Shown here: positions 12,701 through 23,140 of the stretch, piece by piece
How positions within the stretch are numbered: position 1 is the first letter of the stretch
Layout of the letters: each line of letters opens with the position of its first letter
Source of the DNA: Buxus sempervirens
Taxonomy: Eukaryota; Streptophyta; Magnoliopsida; Buxales; Buxaceae
Direction: 5' to 3'
DNA length: 64,000 bases
NCBI GenBank assembly: GCA_947561395.2
Contig: OX387187.1
Location: 3,354,976-3,418,975, forward strand
The notes under the pieces: generated by a model
Seen by the model: the letters and a program-made list of their open reading frames with translations, nothing else
What the model was told of the DNA's origin: nothing
Databases searched by the model: none
Program-made: the position numbers and the translations under genes

Positions 12701-13894
12701 GAAAGATATAGCCTCATCCTGAACATTCATATTATCTGAAATCCATTCAGTACACTGTAACTTCTGTTTTTGCTTTCTAACTTGCAAGGAAGCATGAAAG
12801 AATTTGGTATTTTTATCCCCTTCTTGAAGCCATTTCACTCTTGACTGCTGCCTATACAAAGTTTCTTGATTAGAAATGCTTGTTATGAGATCTTTTTTGC
12901 ATTGGTGAAGTTGATCACAAATTTGCTGATTCCAATGGATGGAGAGATGTTTTTCCAGATCTGACACAATAGAAGAAAGCTAATCAATACGTCTATGAAC
13001 ATCACCAAAGACTTCCCAATTCCAATTACGAAGAACAAATCTCAACTGTTTCAGCTTCCTTGAAAAAACAATCAATGGAGGGGCGACAATGGGGACATTC
13101 CATGAATTCTTAACCACATCCAGGAACAATTGGTGAGATATCCACATTTTCTGAAATTTAAAAGATGAGGGAGAAGAACTTCTCAAGATTGGATTGAAAG
13201 AAATACAAATAGGAGTGTGATCCGAACACACTCTGGGAAGATGAGAAATCTGAAGAGAAGAAGCCATACTTAACCCCATATGATTAATTAAAAATCTGTC
13301 CAATCTAGCCCAAATCCTTCTCTGACCAACCTGCTCATTGCACCAGGTAAATTTTTCTCCAACAAAACCAAGGTCTTTCAAACCAGCTCTATGAATAAAG
13401 TCCTGAAACTCAAACATAGATCAATTATCAGGATTTCTACCTCAAATTTTCTCTTCAATTGAAAGGATGGCATTGAAATCCCCTCCTATTAACCAAGGTA
13501 TAGAAACAGAATTTGAGAACAGCAGTAAGTCCTCCCAAAGGTTTCTTCTATCTTGGACAGCACACTTAGCATAAACAAGAGTGATCAGAAAAGGAGTAAA
13601 ATCAGAAGAATTGCTTGAGGAAACCAAAGTTGTAACATACTGAGCATTGAGAGATATAAACTCCAAACTTATTAAATCAAACCAAAAAATTCAGATTTTG
13701 CTTTCAACTTCAGAATTATACTTGAAATTCTTCAGCTTAGTTATATTTGCTACTCTTTGACACTTTGCAATGTTAGTCATGGGCTCCAAGATTGCAAGCA
13801 GCTGAATCCTATTAGAAAAAATATGGTGCTTCAGCATGTTGAGGGAATCCAAATTTGCTACTCCTCTGATATTCCAACACATTGTCGAAATCAT
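9748..13894 (-). pseudogene. LINE ORF2: endonuclease, reverse transcriptase, zf-RVT, RNase H (broken)
   Basis: Domain order on the minus strand is as follows. An APE-type endonuclease runs from 13894 (CWNIRG, GGDFNAIL, ARLDRFLIN, SDHTPI). The reverse transcriptase follows, with AFDRMEWDF, SRGLRQGDPLSPLLF and the catalytic FADDVLIF. A zf-RVT-like cysteine-rich segment lies near 10690 (GSGINLCSQCNCC). An RNase H runs from about 10240 to 9800 (LNVDGAAKGNPG, AEFFALQDGLR, SVADRLANE), as in the plant L1 branch that acquired RNase H. There are in-frame stops near 13691, 13442, 13420, 12980, 10930, about 10785, 10381, about 10305 and 10024, and one frameshift near 12185. The start ATG overlaps the ORF1 stop in an ATGA. 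Confidence 0.92.
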
Positions 13895-15390
13895 AATAAA
13901 CTTGCAGAAATTTTTTTGGAAGGGCCTTTTTGCTTAGACCTTGTATTGATATTTGACACTCCCTTAATACTTTTCTTCTTAACTTTCTGAGGTGTGATCT
14001 CCAAGACATCCTGCTCCTTATATTCACTGTTAATCATTTTTTCCATCTTTTCCATGGTGTGCTCAATTCGTTTGGTTAGGATTTTCTGGTCCTGACATAA
14101 GGATTCTTTGGCCATGCTCAGAGAAGAGTACCCCTTAGACAATGAATGGTCCTCCCCTAAAGAAAGAACTTGAATAACAGAATCTGATCCCACTTCTTTC
14201 CATTTCTCTTTGTGATGAAATCCCTGTAAATCTGAACACAGAGTCAAATCTTGGAAAGAGAACGATTTAGGAAATGAAGGAGACTTCTTTCTGTTCTGAA
14301 TAAAGCTTAAATCTTTTGGAGAAAGATCCATACACTGCTGATCTTTATTTTCCTTCGGTGGAGAATCCCTTATTTCCAATCTTTCTTCATCACAATTGAT
14401 AGAGGTGCCCAAAATAGAAACAGTGGTTGATATTTTATGTGATTTTTCCGGCAACTTCTCAGATTCACGTCTATTCTGCAGACTTTGGGAAGAATCCAAT
14501 GCTTCACCTTGATCCAAACCGTTCATTGATGAAGAAGGAAGGAGATCGAATGTGTTCTCAAGAGAAGGGAAACTCTCAAAACGACCAACACTAACATACT
14601 TTTGATTTATAACCTCTGAACTTTTTTTCTTCAAAGACAATCTACAAGATAAAACGTCATGTCCTCGATGATAACATCGTGTGCAATACAAAGGAACTCT
14701 TTCATATTGGATTTTCTACCATCCGCCATAATCTGAACCCATCTTAAGCCATATTTTTTCTGGTCGAGATTTCAATATATCCATCAAAACACAAACACGA
14801 GCAAGACTCAGTCGTGTCAAATTTTTTGTTGGAGCATCAGTACATAATGGCTTACCAACAACACCTGCAATAGAGAACAAGAAAGACTCCGGAAACAGAT
14901 TTATTGGAAGATTTGGAAGAGAAATCCATATCGGAGCCAAGGAGGATTCCTTTGAAGGATCAAAACGAAAAATCCACTGAAACAGACGAAAATGAAAGCC
15001 TTTGATAATAAGAGTTTCCCTTGTCCAAATTTTGATAAAGTCCTTCTCGTCTTTAAACCGAAGCAGTAGATGACGACCATCCAAAACACCTACGTGAAAA
15101 CTCCTTGAACACCCCATGCTTTGAGAATAGTATCACGAACCAGATCCACCGAAGGTCTCCCATATATGAACTTTGCAATCAAAGCAAAGTTGAAGGGGGC
15201 TGATTGATTTATTTATCTCTACATCAGAGAATTCTATCGCTGGACATCCATGGAAAGTTGAAGCAGACTTTCTAGGAACATTAACATCTTCTACTATGAG
15301 AGCTTTGGGTAATGAAGAAACAATTGAAGCAAACGATCGAGGGCGATCAGGAGGAATAGAAGAAGATTCGCCTGGTAGTAACTCAGCCAT
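13891..15390 (-). pseudogene. LINE ORF1: DUF4283-like domain plus CCHC zinc knuckle (broken)
   Basis: The start is ATG at 15390 (MAELLPGESSS). A DUF4283-type RNA-binding region follows (GVLDGRHLLLRFK ... WISLPNLPINLF). A CCHC knuckle lies at about 14685-14640 (CTRCYHRGHDVLSC, pattern C-x2-C-x4-H-x4-C). A long basic, serine-rich tail follows. The reading frame shifts between about 15180 and 15117, and an in-frame TAG lies at 14716 just before the knuckle. The TGA stop at 13891 overlaps the ORF2 ATG. In plant L1 elements ORF1 is the nucleic-acid-binding protein of the ribonucleoprotein particle. Confidence 0.88.
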
Positions 15391-15490
15391 GAATCAAAGA
15401 AGCCCTAATCTCCAGAAGCTAAACCTAATCGCCAAAGCGCTCCTATTTTTAGTCAAGTTAGAAATTAAGTATCAGTTGTATTTGAAAATT

Positions 15491-16045
15491 AACTTCACCA
15501 TAGACCTAAATTTACCTATGGAAGGATTAAATATTAATTTTAATAAGTTTTGATACCTTAGGTTCTTAAAAAAAGAAATTTGGACATTGTTGCGTAAATT
15601 ATTGAAAATAATAACCAATTAGGAAATGAATTTAAGTAAGACTTAATATACTGATTTAGTAAGTTATCTAACACTTAAATATGAGTAATTTAAGAGTGTT
15701 CACATTAATAAATTACTGTTTAGGCAATTAATCAAGAAATTTGGCATATTTTGGTAAAGATGACGGTTATTAAGGTTTAGATGTTTTTTCTATTTATTTT
15801 CAGATTTGAGCTATTTCTTACTTTCAATATTTTATTTGTAGATATTTGCATATAGTTTTATCGATAAGAGGGCAGAATCATTGTTTTCCTCCGTGTATCT
15901 CGGAGTGGTGGAATTCCTCTCTCATGTATCTTGGGATGAGATGTTTATGGTAGAATGAGAATTTAATTTATTGTTAAGCATATCTTGCTTTTGAGACAAG
16001 TTATTATTGAATATTTTTGGTTGTGAGTTGTGTCTAGTGGGCAAT
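15491..16045 (+). mobile_element. K1: chromovirus-type LTR, right part
   Basis: This is the continuation of K1 after the LINE, beginning with the second TSD copy (15491-15507). It holds the two TGTATCT-loop hairpins at 15889-15936. Its end is unclear, because a new LTR start (K2) follows directly at 16046. Confidence 0.55.
15889..15936 (+). repeat. Two mini-hairpins with constant loop TGTATCT
   Basis: Hairpin 1 (15889-15905) has arms CTCCG / CGGAG. Hairpin 2 (15920-15936) has arms TCTCA / TGGGA (one G-U). Both enclose TGTATCT. With the LINE removed they lie about 1.5 kb downstream of the K1 TATA box, the same place as the hairpin arrays of K4, K7 and K8. Confidence 0.65.
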
Positions 16046-17419
16046 GTAAGACCCCGAATTTTCCTAAATATAAAAGTAAATTAATAATTAATAATATTGA
16101 GGGTTTTAATCGATGGAAATAATTTATTGATGTAGGTGAGATCGTAATTAGTTGAGATCTAGAGTTGGGCGCAAATCCGACCGTCTGATTGTGGGATATC
16201 GTGGTAAGACCGATATTTTAATGGGCTTTTTGCATCCATGCCCCTACATTATAAAATATTTGCATTCATATCCTCTTGTTTTTAGTAATTGTATTTATAC
16301 CCGTCAATTTAGCATAGTTGTTGCAATTATATCCCTAACGTCAAATTCTGTTAACTTTTGTTAGATTCCGTTAACTTTTGTCATTTATTTTTAGTAAGTG
16401 ACTAATATAACCTTCTATAAGATTTTTTTAAAAATAACCTTCTATAAGATTTTTTTAAAAATAACCTTCTATAAGATTTTTTTTAAAAAAATGTTAGATA
16501 GCCTAATGATTATGTGCTTGGATAAATTTAAATGAATAATTATCAATTAAATAAATTAATATCAATAACTTAAGGTATAGATGAAATAAATATAATCAAA
16601 TAAGAACATAAATAAAAATATAAAATAATATATTACGATAAATGTGAAATATTTTTATTTATAGAAGGTTATTTTAGTAATTTAGTAAAAATAAACAATA
16701 AAGGTTAACAGACTTTAATATCAGGGTATAACTGTAACGATTATGTTAAATAGAGGGTCATAAATATAAATACTAAAAAAATAGAGGATATAAATGCAAA
16801 TTTCTCATAATGCAAGGATATGGGTGCAAAAAGCCCTATTTTAATTTAGATGTATTGTGATTGGGCGAGTGTGTGAAGTCTGATGTATGTGAGATGTGTG
16901 GGAATGAGGGTATATAAATAAGCTAAATACGTAATAGCATACGAGTTGAATACCTAAAGCCGTATTGTGTTCGTATTCAACAGCCGCAAAGAGCATGACC
17001 AAGAGCGGCTAGGGACCAAAGAAGAAGAGAAGGAGAAGAAGAAGAGAAATAGAGAGAAGGAGAGAGTTGCCTGGTTCTATTTCATCCCAAAGGAGTGATT
17101 CATGTTAGTGTTTGTTGCTATTCATAGAGAAGGAGAGGAAACAATCGAATAGAGGTAGGTGGCATCGATTTTACGTTTGTTTTGTGTTCTTGAGATTAAT
17201 CAATTCGTGTTGCATGTTTTAATGTTGTATTTATATGTATTTAGCATGATAGTTATCTTATACGTATGTTAGTACCGAATAGAACATGAAAATCGAGTTT
17301 TTTACACACTGTATGGCCGATTTTGAGAGACCACCGACCCCTTTGTGCTCAGCGATCCTTAGCGCTCCTAGGCCAAGAACGCTAACTAACGAGAGGTTGG
17401 CGCTGATTTTTGAACTGCC
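16046..17419 (+). mobile_element. K2: chromovirus-type LTR, truncated at its right end
   Basis: It starts TGTAAGACCCCGAATTTTCC. The TATA box is TATATAAATA at 16911-16920. A splice donor (GAG then GTAGGT) is at 17154/17155, 243 bp downstream. A MITE is inserted at 16224-16836. At about 17420 the sequence changes abruptly to reverse-oriented Tat LTR text (T3). No TSD is visible there, so this is a truncation or rearrangement junction. Confidence 0.65.
16224..16836. mobile_element. Mutator-like MITE (non-autonomous, long TIRs)
   Basis: The ends are GGGCTTTTTGCATCCATG and its inverted counterpart CATATGGGTGCAAAAAGCCC-like text. The terminal inverted repeats are about 130 bp and roughly 80% alike by eye. 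The flanks carry an exact 9-bp TSD, TATTTTAAT (16215-16223 and 16837-16845). A 9-bp TSD with long TIRs fits Mutator-like elements. There is no transposase. A 27-bp unit (AACCTTCTATAAGATTTTTT...) is repeated three times at about 16420-16500. Confidence 0.9.
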
Positions 17420-17704
17420 GCTGACCTAGACCACCTCGGTCTAAGCCTGCGAGGCCCTTTGGGCTCGGGTTAGTTCAATTGATTTTACTTTGGGGTTCAA
17501 ATTGAATTTAAGTGATTTTTATGCAAAGGTGGGCCGGTTTGGTTTGTGGGCCCATTGGGTGGGCCGCACATGGTAGCCAGGTGATTTATTGGATTTGTCT
17601 TGCTTAAGTTCCCAAAATGGGCTAGGCCTTGGGCTTGGGGCCCTTTTACCTGGGCTTGGGCTTGAAAGACCAAGACTTCTTGGGTTAGGGTTTTGAAACC
17701 CTAA
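17420..17704 (-). mobile_element. T3: Tat-type LTR, left fragment
   Basis: This is the reverse complement of Tat LTR sequence near 19990-20250, including the AAGCCCAAGACTTCTTGGGTT-like and GGCCCAAGCCCAGG words. It is cut at 17420 by the junction with K2 and interrupted at 17705 by solo LTR T4. It resumes at 20706. The boundary at 17420 is accurate to about 10 bp. Confidence 0.8.
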
Positions 17705-20700
17705 TGTAAGCACCTTATTTTTGCACCCCTGGAAGTGCTGAAGATGAAAACCCTAGCGAAAAAGTCAAATCCTGAGGGATGAAAATTTGACCTTTTGATC
17801 AAGTGATAATTGGCCACCCTACTTTATCTAAGTGGATAGGGAATCCCGACACGAGACCAACGCAACTGAGTTTGCTAGAATCGGAGTCCGGATGACGGTT
17901 CTGCGGGCCAGTCAAACTTGAGGGAAAGCCGAGAGTTGACTTTTCCTCGAATTCCGTGCCAAATGCCTTGATTTATCCTAATGGATAGAGAATCTCGACA
18001 CGGTTCCAGCGCAACTGGGTTTGCAGGAATCGGAGTCCAGATGAAGGTTCTAAGGGCAGTCAAACTTAAGGGAAGGCCAAAAGTTGACTTTTCCTCGGAA
18101 TCCGTGCCAAGTGTTTAGCCCCATGCATTAAATAGAGGGCTCGGATACGAGTTCAACGCAATTGAGTTTGCTCGAATCGGAGTTCAGATGAGTGAAATAT
18201 GATCTGTCAAAGCTTCCGAGCAGCAAAGCCAGAAACTGCACACGTGGCGCAGGAACTGCGCACGTGGCGACCAACGCAGCAAATATCTCAGGGACTAAAT
18301 CTTAAATATAAAAATTTCGTACGGGCGATTCGTAGATATCCGAAAGGGTCAAATCGGTCGAATTGGTCAAGTTGAAGGGCAAATCCGTAATTTTTCGACT
18401 TGTATCCGGTCAAATATACCGGATACACTAGCTTCCCTTCATGGCCGGACTTGAAGACCGGATACAAGAAGATTTTCGCGCGAGATCCGCGCCGATCGCC
18501 CGACAAATTCGCGGCGGCATTTAATTTTCAAATGATTATGTTTTGTATCCGGACTTGAAGACCGGATACAAAGGGGCCTCAGTGTATCCGGACTTGAAGA
18601 CCGGATATGAATAAGCCTCAATGTATCCGGCCTGAGTTGCCGGATACATTAATGTGTGTATAAATAGCAAACCAGCAGCTCATATCCGGGGTTGGCTTTT
18701 TTTGGCTGCCTCCACCCCTTCTCCTCCACCCTTCCTAGTACGAAACCAGCCTCTTTCACCCCTCTTAGCCTCCATGCCAACCAAAGACCACCTAGAACCT
18801 ATCTAACCCCTTTCCTCCCTCTTCTTCTCCATTTTCCTCACAACCAAGAAGGAGTTGCTGTTGGTGGAAGGAAAAGGTGCTACTCCAGTAGCTTTTTGAG
18901 CTTCAAGAGGATCTCTACACACTACAAGAAGGGATTCTGACCCTCAGGTATAGCTTCCTGTTAAGTTTCTTTACATATATATAAAAATGGAGGTTTTCTA
19001 AGCATATCTATGAGCATGATTTTTTCCCCTGCCGTAAGCCTATTCTGGGGACCTTGTGGCATGGGTTTGCCCCTCATTCCACCACATGAAGGCCACCAAA
19101 AGTAGGAGGCCCAGGTCTGGTTTCATGAGAGCATGTGGGTCTTGTCCTTACATGCCCTTTGTTAAATTCATAGGTTGCTGTTATGAGCTTGATTTGATGA
19201 TTTGTGGGGGGAGCATGTTCCCCCAGCATGAAGTCTAATGTATCCCCCATTTTAACCCCCCATTCTCATCCTTTCCTTGCTGTGGATTTTGTTGTTTTGT
19301 TGTTTATGTAGCCTATGATTCTCTGCTGTATTTTATCCAAGGGGAAGGAGAGTGGGAGCCTCATCCATCTCCCTTGGTATTGATTTCAAATCTCCCCAAA
19401 AAAAAGTGACCGAGAGGAGGTCTTCCTCTCACCTGGACCACTGTGGGCTCACCCAGGAGCCCACACAACCCCTGGAACATCCCAAGAAGCATGAAAACCC
19501 AACCCCAATGCGAAAAATCCAAAAAAATAGCTTCTGTAGGTTGATCCGGCAACTCAGGCCGGATCAACAGAAGCCCACGTGTAGCCGGCTATAGATACCG
19601 GATACACAGAACCCTGTGTGTAATCGGCATCTCAGGTCGGCTACACTGCCAGAATTCTTTTTTTGCTATTTTGTGATTTTGTGCAATATTTTGAATTGTT
19701 TGATCAAATTCGGGCAAACCAGTAGGGTTTCCAGGTCACCCGGAAACCCAAAATGGGCCATGGACCGACCCGGTCCAAATTAATTCCGGTGGGCCTTCCA
19801 ACGGGGCCCACCAAGCTCGACCAACCCACTTGTGCCTAAATAAGATAAATGAGAGATTTCAGTGGGCCAGACCATTTGAGGCCCACCCAAGCCCTATTTG
19901 GACCATGCATGCTTAAAGTAGATTGTGGTTTGGCCGAGACCACGGGCAGGGCCTGTCGGGCCCACTAAGCCCATTAAACCAAGGTTAGGGTGTCAAAACC
20001 CTAATTCAAGAAGTCTTGGGCTTTCAGGCCCAAGCCCAGGTAAAGGGCCCCAAGCCCAATGCTTGGCCCGTTTTGGCAAAGGTTAATCAAAGATAACTCA
20101 AATCACTTGGCAAACAATTAGGCGGCCCACTCAAGGGCCCATAAACAGTCCCGGCTCACTTATGTATAAAACTCACTTAAATAAATCAAACTGGAATTTA
20201 AATAAAATCAATTTACTCAAACCAAAGCCCAAAGGGCCTCTCAGGTTTAGACTGGGGCCCACCAAGGGACATGTGGGCTCAACCAAGCCCACCAAGGAAT
20301 CCGCGGGCCTTCCAACGGGGCCCGCCCAATCAGACTCACACCACTTTAAGCTAAGAAGGATAAAACCAAGTAAAGGGACCCACACCACTTTGGCGGTCCC
20401 GCCAGACTTAATCAAATCTCATGCTGGGATAGGAATCGGGTGAGTGAGAGACCAGAATTGACTCAAACCAGGGAGACTTATGGGACCCGTCATTTGACGG
20501 GGGGGACTGGGGTGTCTACGGACTTCCACAGACCGCAACCGAGAACATACTTAGAATCTCAAGCCGCAGACCAAGCCTTAGTAGAAGAACTTAGGCACCC
20601 AGGTGTCTGCCTACACCCCATCAGGCAGTGGCAACTCCAAACAAACCCCGAGGCCCGCATCGTTTTGCGAGCGCCTCGCAGTGCGACCGAAATCGGGTGC

Positions 20701-20705
20701 GCGCA
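17705..20705 (+). mobile_element. T4: solo Tat-type LTR, 3.0 kb, inside T3
   Basis: It starts TGTAAGCACC and ends TGCGCGCA. The flanks carry an exact 5-bp TSD, CCTAA (17700-17704 and 20706-20710). Reading order: U3 with G-box words (CACACGTGGC and CGCACGTGGC, 18238-18275), four clear palindromes at 18401-18650, TATA box TATAAATAG at 18659, splice donor (CTCAG then GTATAG) at 18947/18948. Further CCGGATAC-type palindromes lie at about 19540-19640, then long runs rich in GGGCCCACC. The GGGGTGTCTACGG word is at about 20509. It has no internal region, so it is a solo LTR left by recombination. Confidence 0.92.
18401..18650. promoter_or_regulatory. Block of GTATCCGG palindromes just upstream of the T4 TATA box
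   Basis: Palindrome arms and spacers: 18401-18427, 10-bp arms TGTATCCGGT / ACCGGATACA, 7-nt spacer. 18542-18572, 11-bp arms TTTGTATCCGG / CCGGATACAAA, 9-nt spacer. 18585-18607, 7-bp arms. 18620-18650, 11-bp arms AATGTATCCGG / CCGGATACATT, 9-nt spacer. A partial unit lies at about 18440-18470. The last one ends 8 bp before TATAAATAG at 18659. Confidence 0.88.
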
Positions 20706-22763
20706 CCTAACCTTGCTTGGTTTTGGTGGGCTTAGTAGGCCCGAGAGGCCCTGCCCTTGGTCTCGGCCAAACCACAATTTTACACTACACATGCATGCCC
20801 CAAGCTGGGTTTTGGTGGGCCTCCAGTGGGTTTGGCCCACTCAATTCTTTTAATTATCTTATTTAAGCATAATTGGATGGTTTGGGCTGGGTGGGCCCTG
20901 TTGGAAGGCCCACTGGAAATCAAGTTAGATCGGGTGGTCTGAGTCCCATGTTGGGTTTTCGGGTGACCCAGAAACCCTATTGGTTCATTTGGTTCGGTTT
21001 GAAGAGGTCACCCACATCCAGTAAAATCACAGAATATGCAGAAATCACAAAAATATACAAAGATCACATACTCTGGGTCCAAGGGGAGGGACCTGGGGCC
21101 CCTGTGGGCGGAGCGGCGAACAACGGGGTCGGGGGTGTACGGTAAAGGGCATTTTCGGGTTTTCAAAAAAAAGAAGCAAATCGGCATTAAAAAGGGGTGC
21201 GCTGACCTCAGGCGCTTGGCGCGAGGTCAGCGCGAGCCCAGCAAACCGAAAACAGTGGAAAAAGCACCCGCAAACGTGCTCGGTGCGAGCTCAGCTCGAG
21301 CTCGACGCTTGCTCCGCGTGAGCTCCGCACAAGCTCAGCGCATACCCTTGGCGAAATGCGACTCTCTGTTTTTTGCTCAAATTCCATTACTGACTAGTTT
21401 TTAAGCTCAGTAACAGCTTTCTGGTGATCCTCAGACTCCCAGAAGACGTCCAAACTCACTTTGAAATCAATCTAAGTACTCTATAATCCAAACCAAAATC
21501 TCTTCGAAAACACCCAAATCCGGAAATCAGAACGACTGTAACTCACGACAAAGGGGAAATGGGGGTTTATATCGGAGTACATGAGAGGAGATGACCATGT
21601 GAACAGGCTCCCACCTTCAAATAAAAAAAGCAATACCAGCAAACAACTTGGTAAAAGAAAACGCCCTAGCATGCTTGAAATGGGCTTATTCTCATTTATA
21701 TTGAACGAAAGTTGCAGGGGACATTACCTTGGGTTAACGAACCCTAGCGGGACGTGGTGAACCTCCTTGAGCACGAACGACTGTCGAGCAGCACCTCTCC
21801 GCACCAACGGTGAGTCTTTCTCCTTTGGGTTTGACGAGGAAGAAGAAGAAGAGAGCAACCGAGGGTCGATAGGGCTTCAAGTGATGTGGGATGGTTGCTT
21901 GTGGAGGCAAAGGGAGGTATACGGAGGGGGGTTTCAAACCAGGCAGAGTGGAGAACAAGGGTTCTCTGTGGGGAGAGCCAACACCAGAAAAAAGCCGAAC
22001 CAGCACACCCGAATAGCCGAACCAGAAAGAAGCCAACCCTTTTTCAAGAGGGTTGCCATGACTTTTATAGAAGAAGAAATGGGTATCCGCTGGGTTTGGT
22101 GCTGAGCTGGCGCTGGGTAGCTGTCGCTCAGCGCGAGCGACACAATGATTAGAAAATTTAATTTGCTGTGAATTTGTTTAAAAAATCCAGAATTTACAGA
22201 TTTAGTCCCTGGAGATTTTCGATTTAATCCGATACTCTTGGATTTTTACAGATTTAATCCCTGGGATATTTTGAATGTTTTGATATTTACGGATTTGATC
22301 CCCGAGATATTTTCCTGCGCAAGTTGCCACGTGTGCAGCTTTTGCCACGTGTGCAGTTTGCAAGTTTTGCTGCTCAGAAACTTTGACAGCCCATATTTTC
22401 TCCATCCGGACTCCGATTCTGGCAAACTCAGTTGCGTTAGAACCGTATCGGAGTCCTCTATCCACTGGGATGGGGGTAAGCACCTGGTTCGGGGTTTAGC
22501 AGAAAGTCAACTTTCAGCTCCCCTCAAGTTTGATCAGCTCATATCTTCTTCATCCGGACCCCGATCTGAGCAAACTCAATTGCATTAGAATCGTGTCGGG
22601 ATTTCCTAATCATTAGGAAGAAGTATGGTGATCAAGTCGTACCTGATCAAAAAGTCAACTTTTGTCCCCTCAGGGTTTGACTTTTTGTCTTTTAGCACAT
22701 TTTATGTTTTCTTTTTTCCTTTTTCTTTTTCTTTTTGATTTGATCAAAATTTGGGTGCTTACA
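20706..22763 (-). mobile_element. T3: Tat-type LTR, right part
   Basis: The reverse-oriented LTR resumes directly after T4 with the second CCTAA and ends at 22763 with GGTGCTTACA, the inverted LTR start. The minus-strand TATA box (CTATAAAAG) is at 22062-22070. A donor-like site (CCAAG then GTAATG) is at 21728/21727. Two tandem G-box words (GCCACGTGTGC) lie at about 22325-22352. The downstream transcribed part has a dense run of GCGCTGACCTC / GAGGTCAGCGC-like inverted words at 21200-21360. Right of 22763 the sequence becomes K3. Confidence 0.8.
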
Positions 22764-23140
22764 CAAAGTGTCTGTGTAGGACTCATGGATTAGTGTGTCT
22801 ATAAATCGAGATAACCACCCTCAACCAAAATGCCATCGGATGACTCGCAGGTAGAAGCCTGATCATGATCATCACCCTGAGTGGAGCACCCAGTCATGGG
22901 TTGGCAAGAAACAACCCAGTCAACTATGACCAATCATCCATAAAGCCATACACATGCGTACACACACACGCATACTCACACACACACACAAAGATCTCAC
23001 CGATCCCACATGGCAGAACGGGTTGCCGTAGCTCACTATCCCACAAGAAAGCCTCACCAATCCGACACGGTGGAACGCGAATGTGGCTCGGGGTTTTAAT
23101 TCGACAAGCCATCACTAATACACTGACTAGGTTGACTATG
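22764..23140 (-). mobile_element. K3: chromovirus-type LTR, left fragment
   Basis: Noncoding sequence lies between T3 and T5. Its text resembles 45640-46030 inside K6. It continues at 39301 and again at 42956 once T5 and Cassandra are removed. A (CA)n microsatellite lies at about 22960-22990. Three copies of a TGTSGGAT word (minus strand) occur at about 22990-23080, at the place where hairpin arrays occur in the other K LTRs. Confidence 0.5.
22960..22990. repeat. (CA)n microsatellite
   Basis: CACACACACG...CACACACACACA, inside K3. No further meaning is inferred. Confidence 0.85.

Larger units (their letters stand above)
9498..15490 (-). mobile_element. Full-length but dead L1-type LINE
   Basis: A 6.0-kb non-LTR retrotransposon lies on the minus strand, bounded by an exact 16-17-bp TSD. 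Its 3' end is a run of ten T on the plus strand (9497-9506), which is the poly(A) tail. A short 5' UTR (15391-15490) is followed by ORF1, ORF2 and about 240 bp of 3' UTR. The 3' UTR contains two copies of a word like GGGGGACATAAAACCT. Both ORFs carry several stops and frameshifts, so it cannot move by itself. It is inserted in K1. Confidence 0.95.

Noticed and set aside
20628-20645. GTGGCAACTCC as a PBS in T4
   Set aside because: The LTR continues about 70 bp to TGCGCGCA before the TSD, so this word lies inside the LTR; real PBSs (36980, 56658) follow the LTR end.
17705-22763. Single element with inverted TGTAAGCACC ... GGTGCTTACA ends
   Set aside because: The flanks do not match across the pair, while CCTAA on both sides of 17705-20705 shows that it is a solo LTR nested in an opposite LTR.
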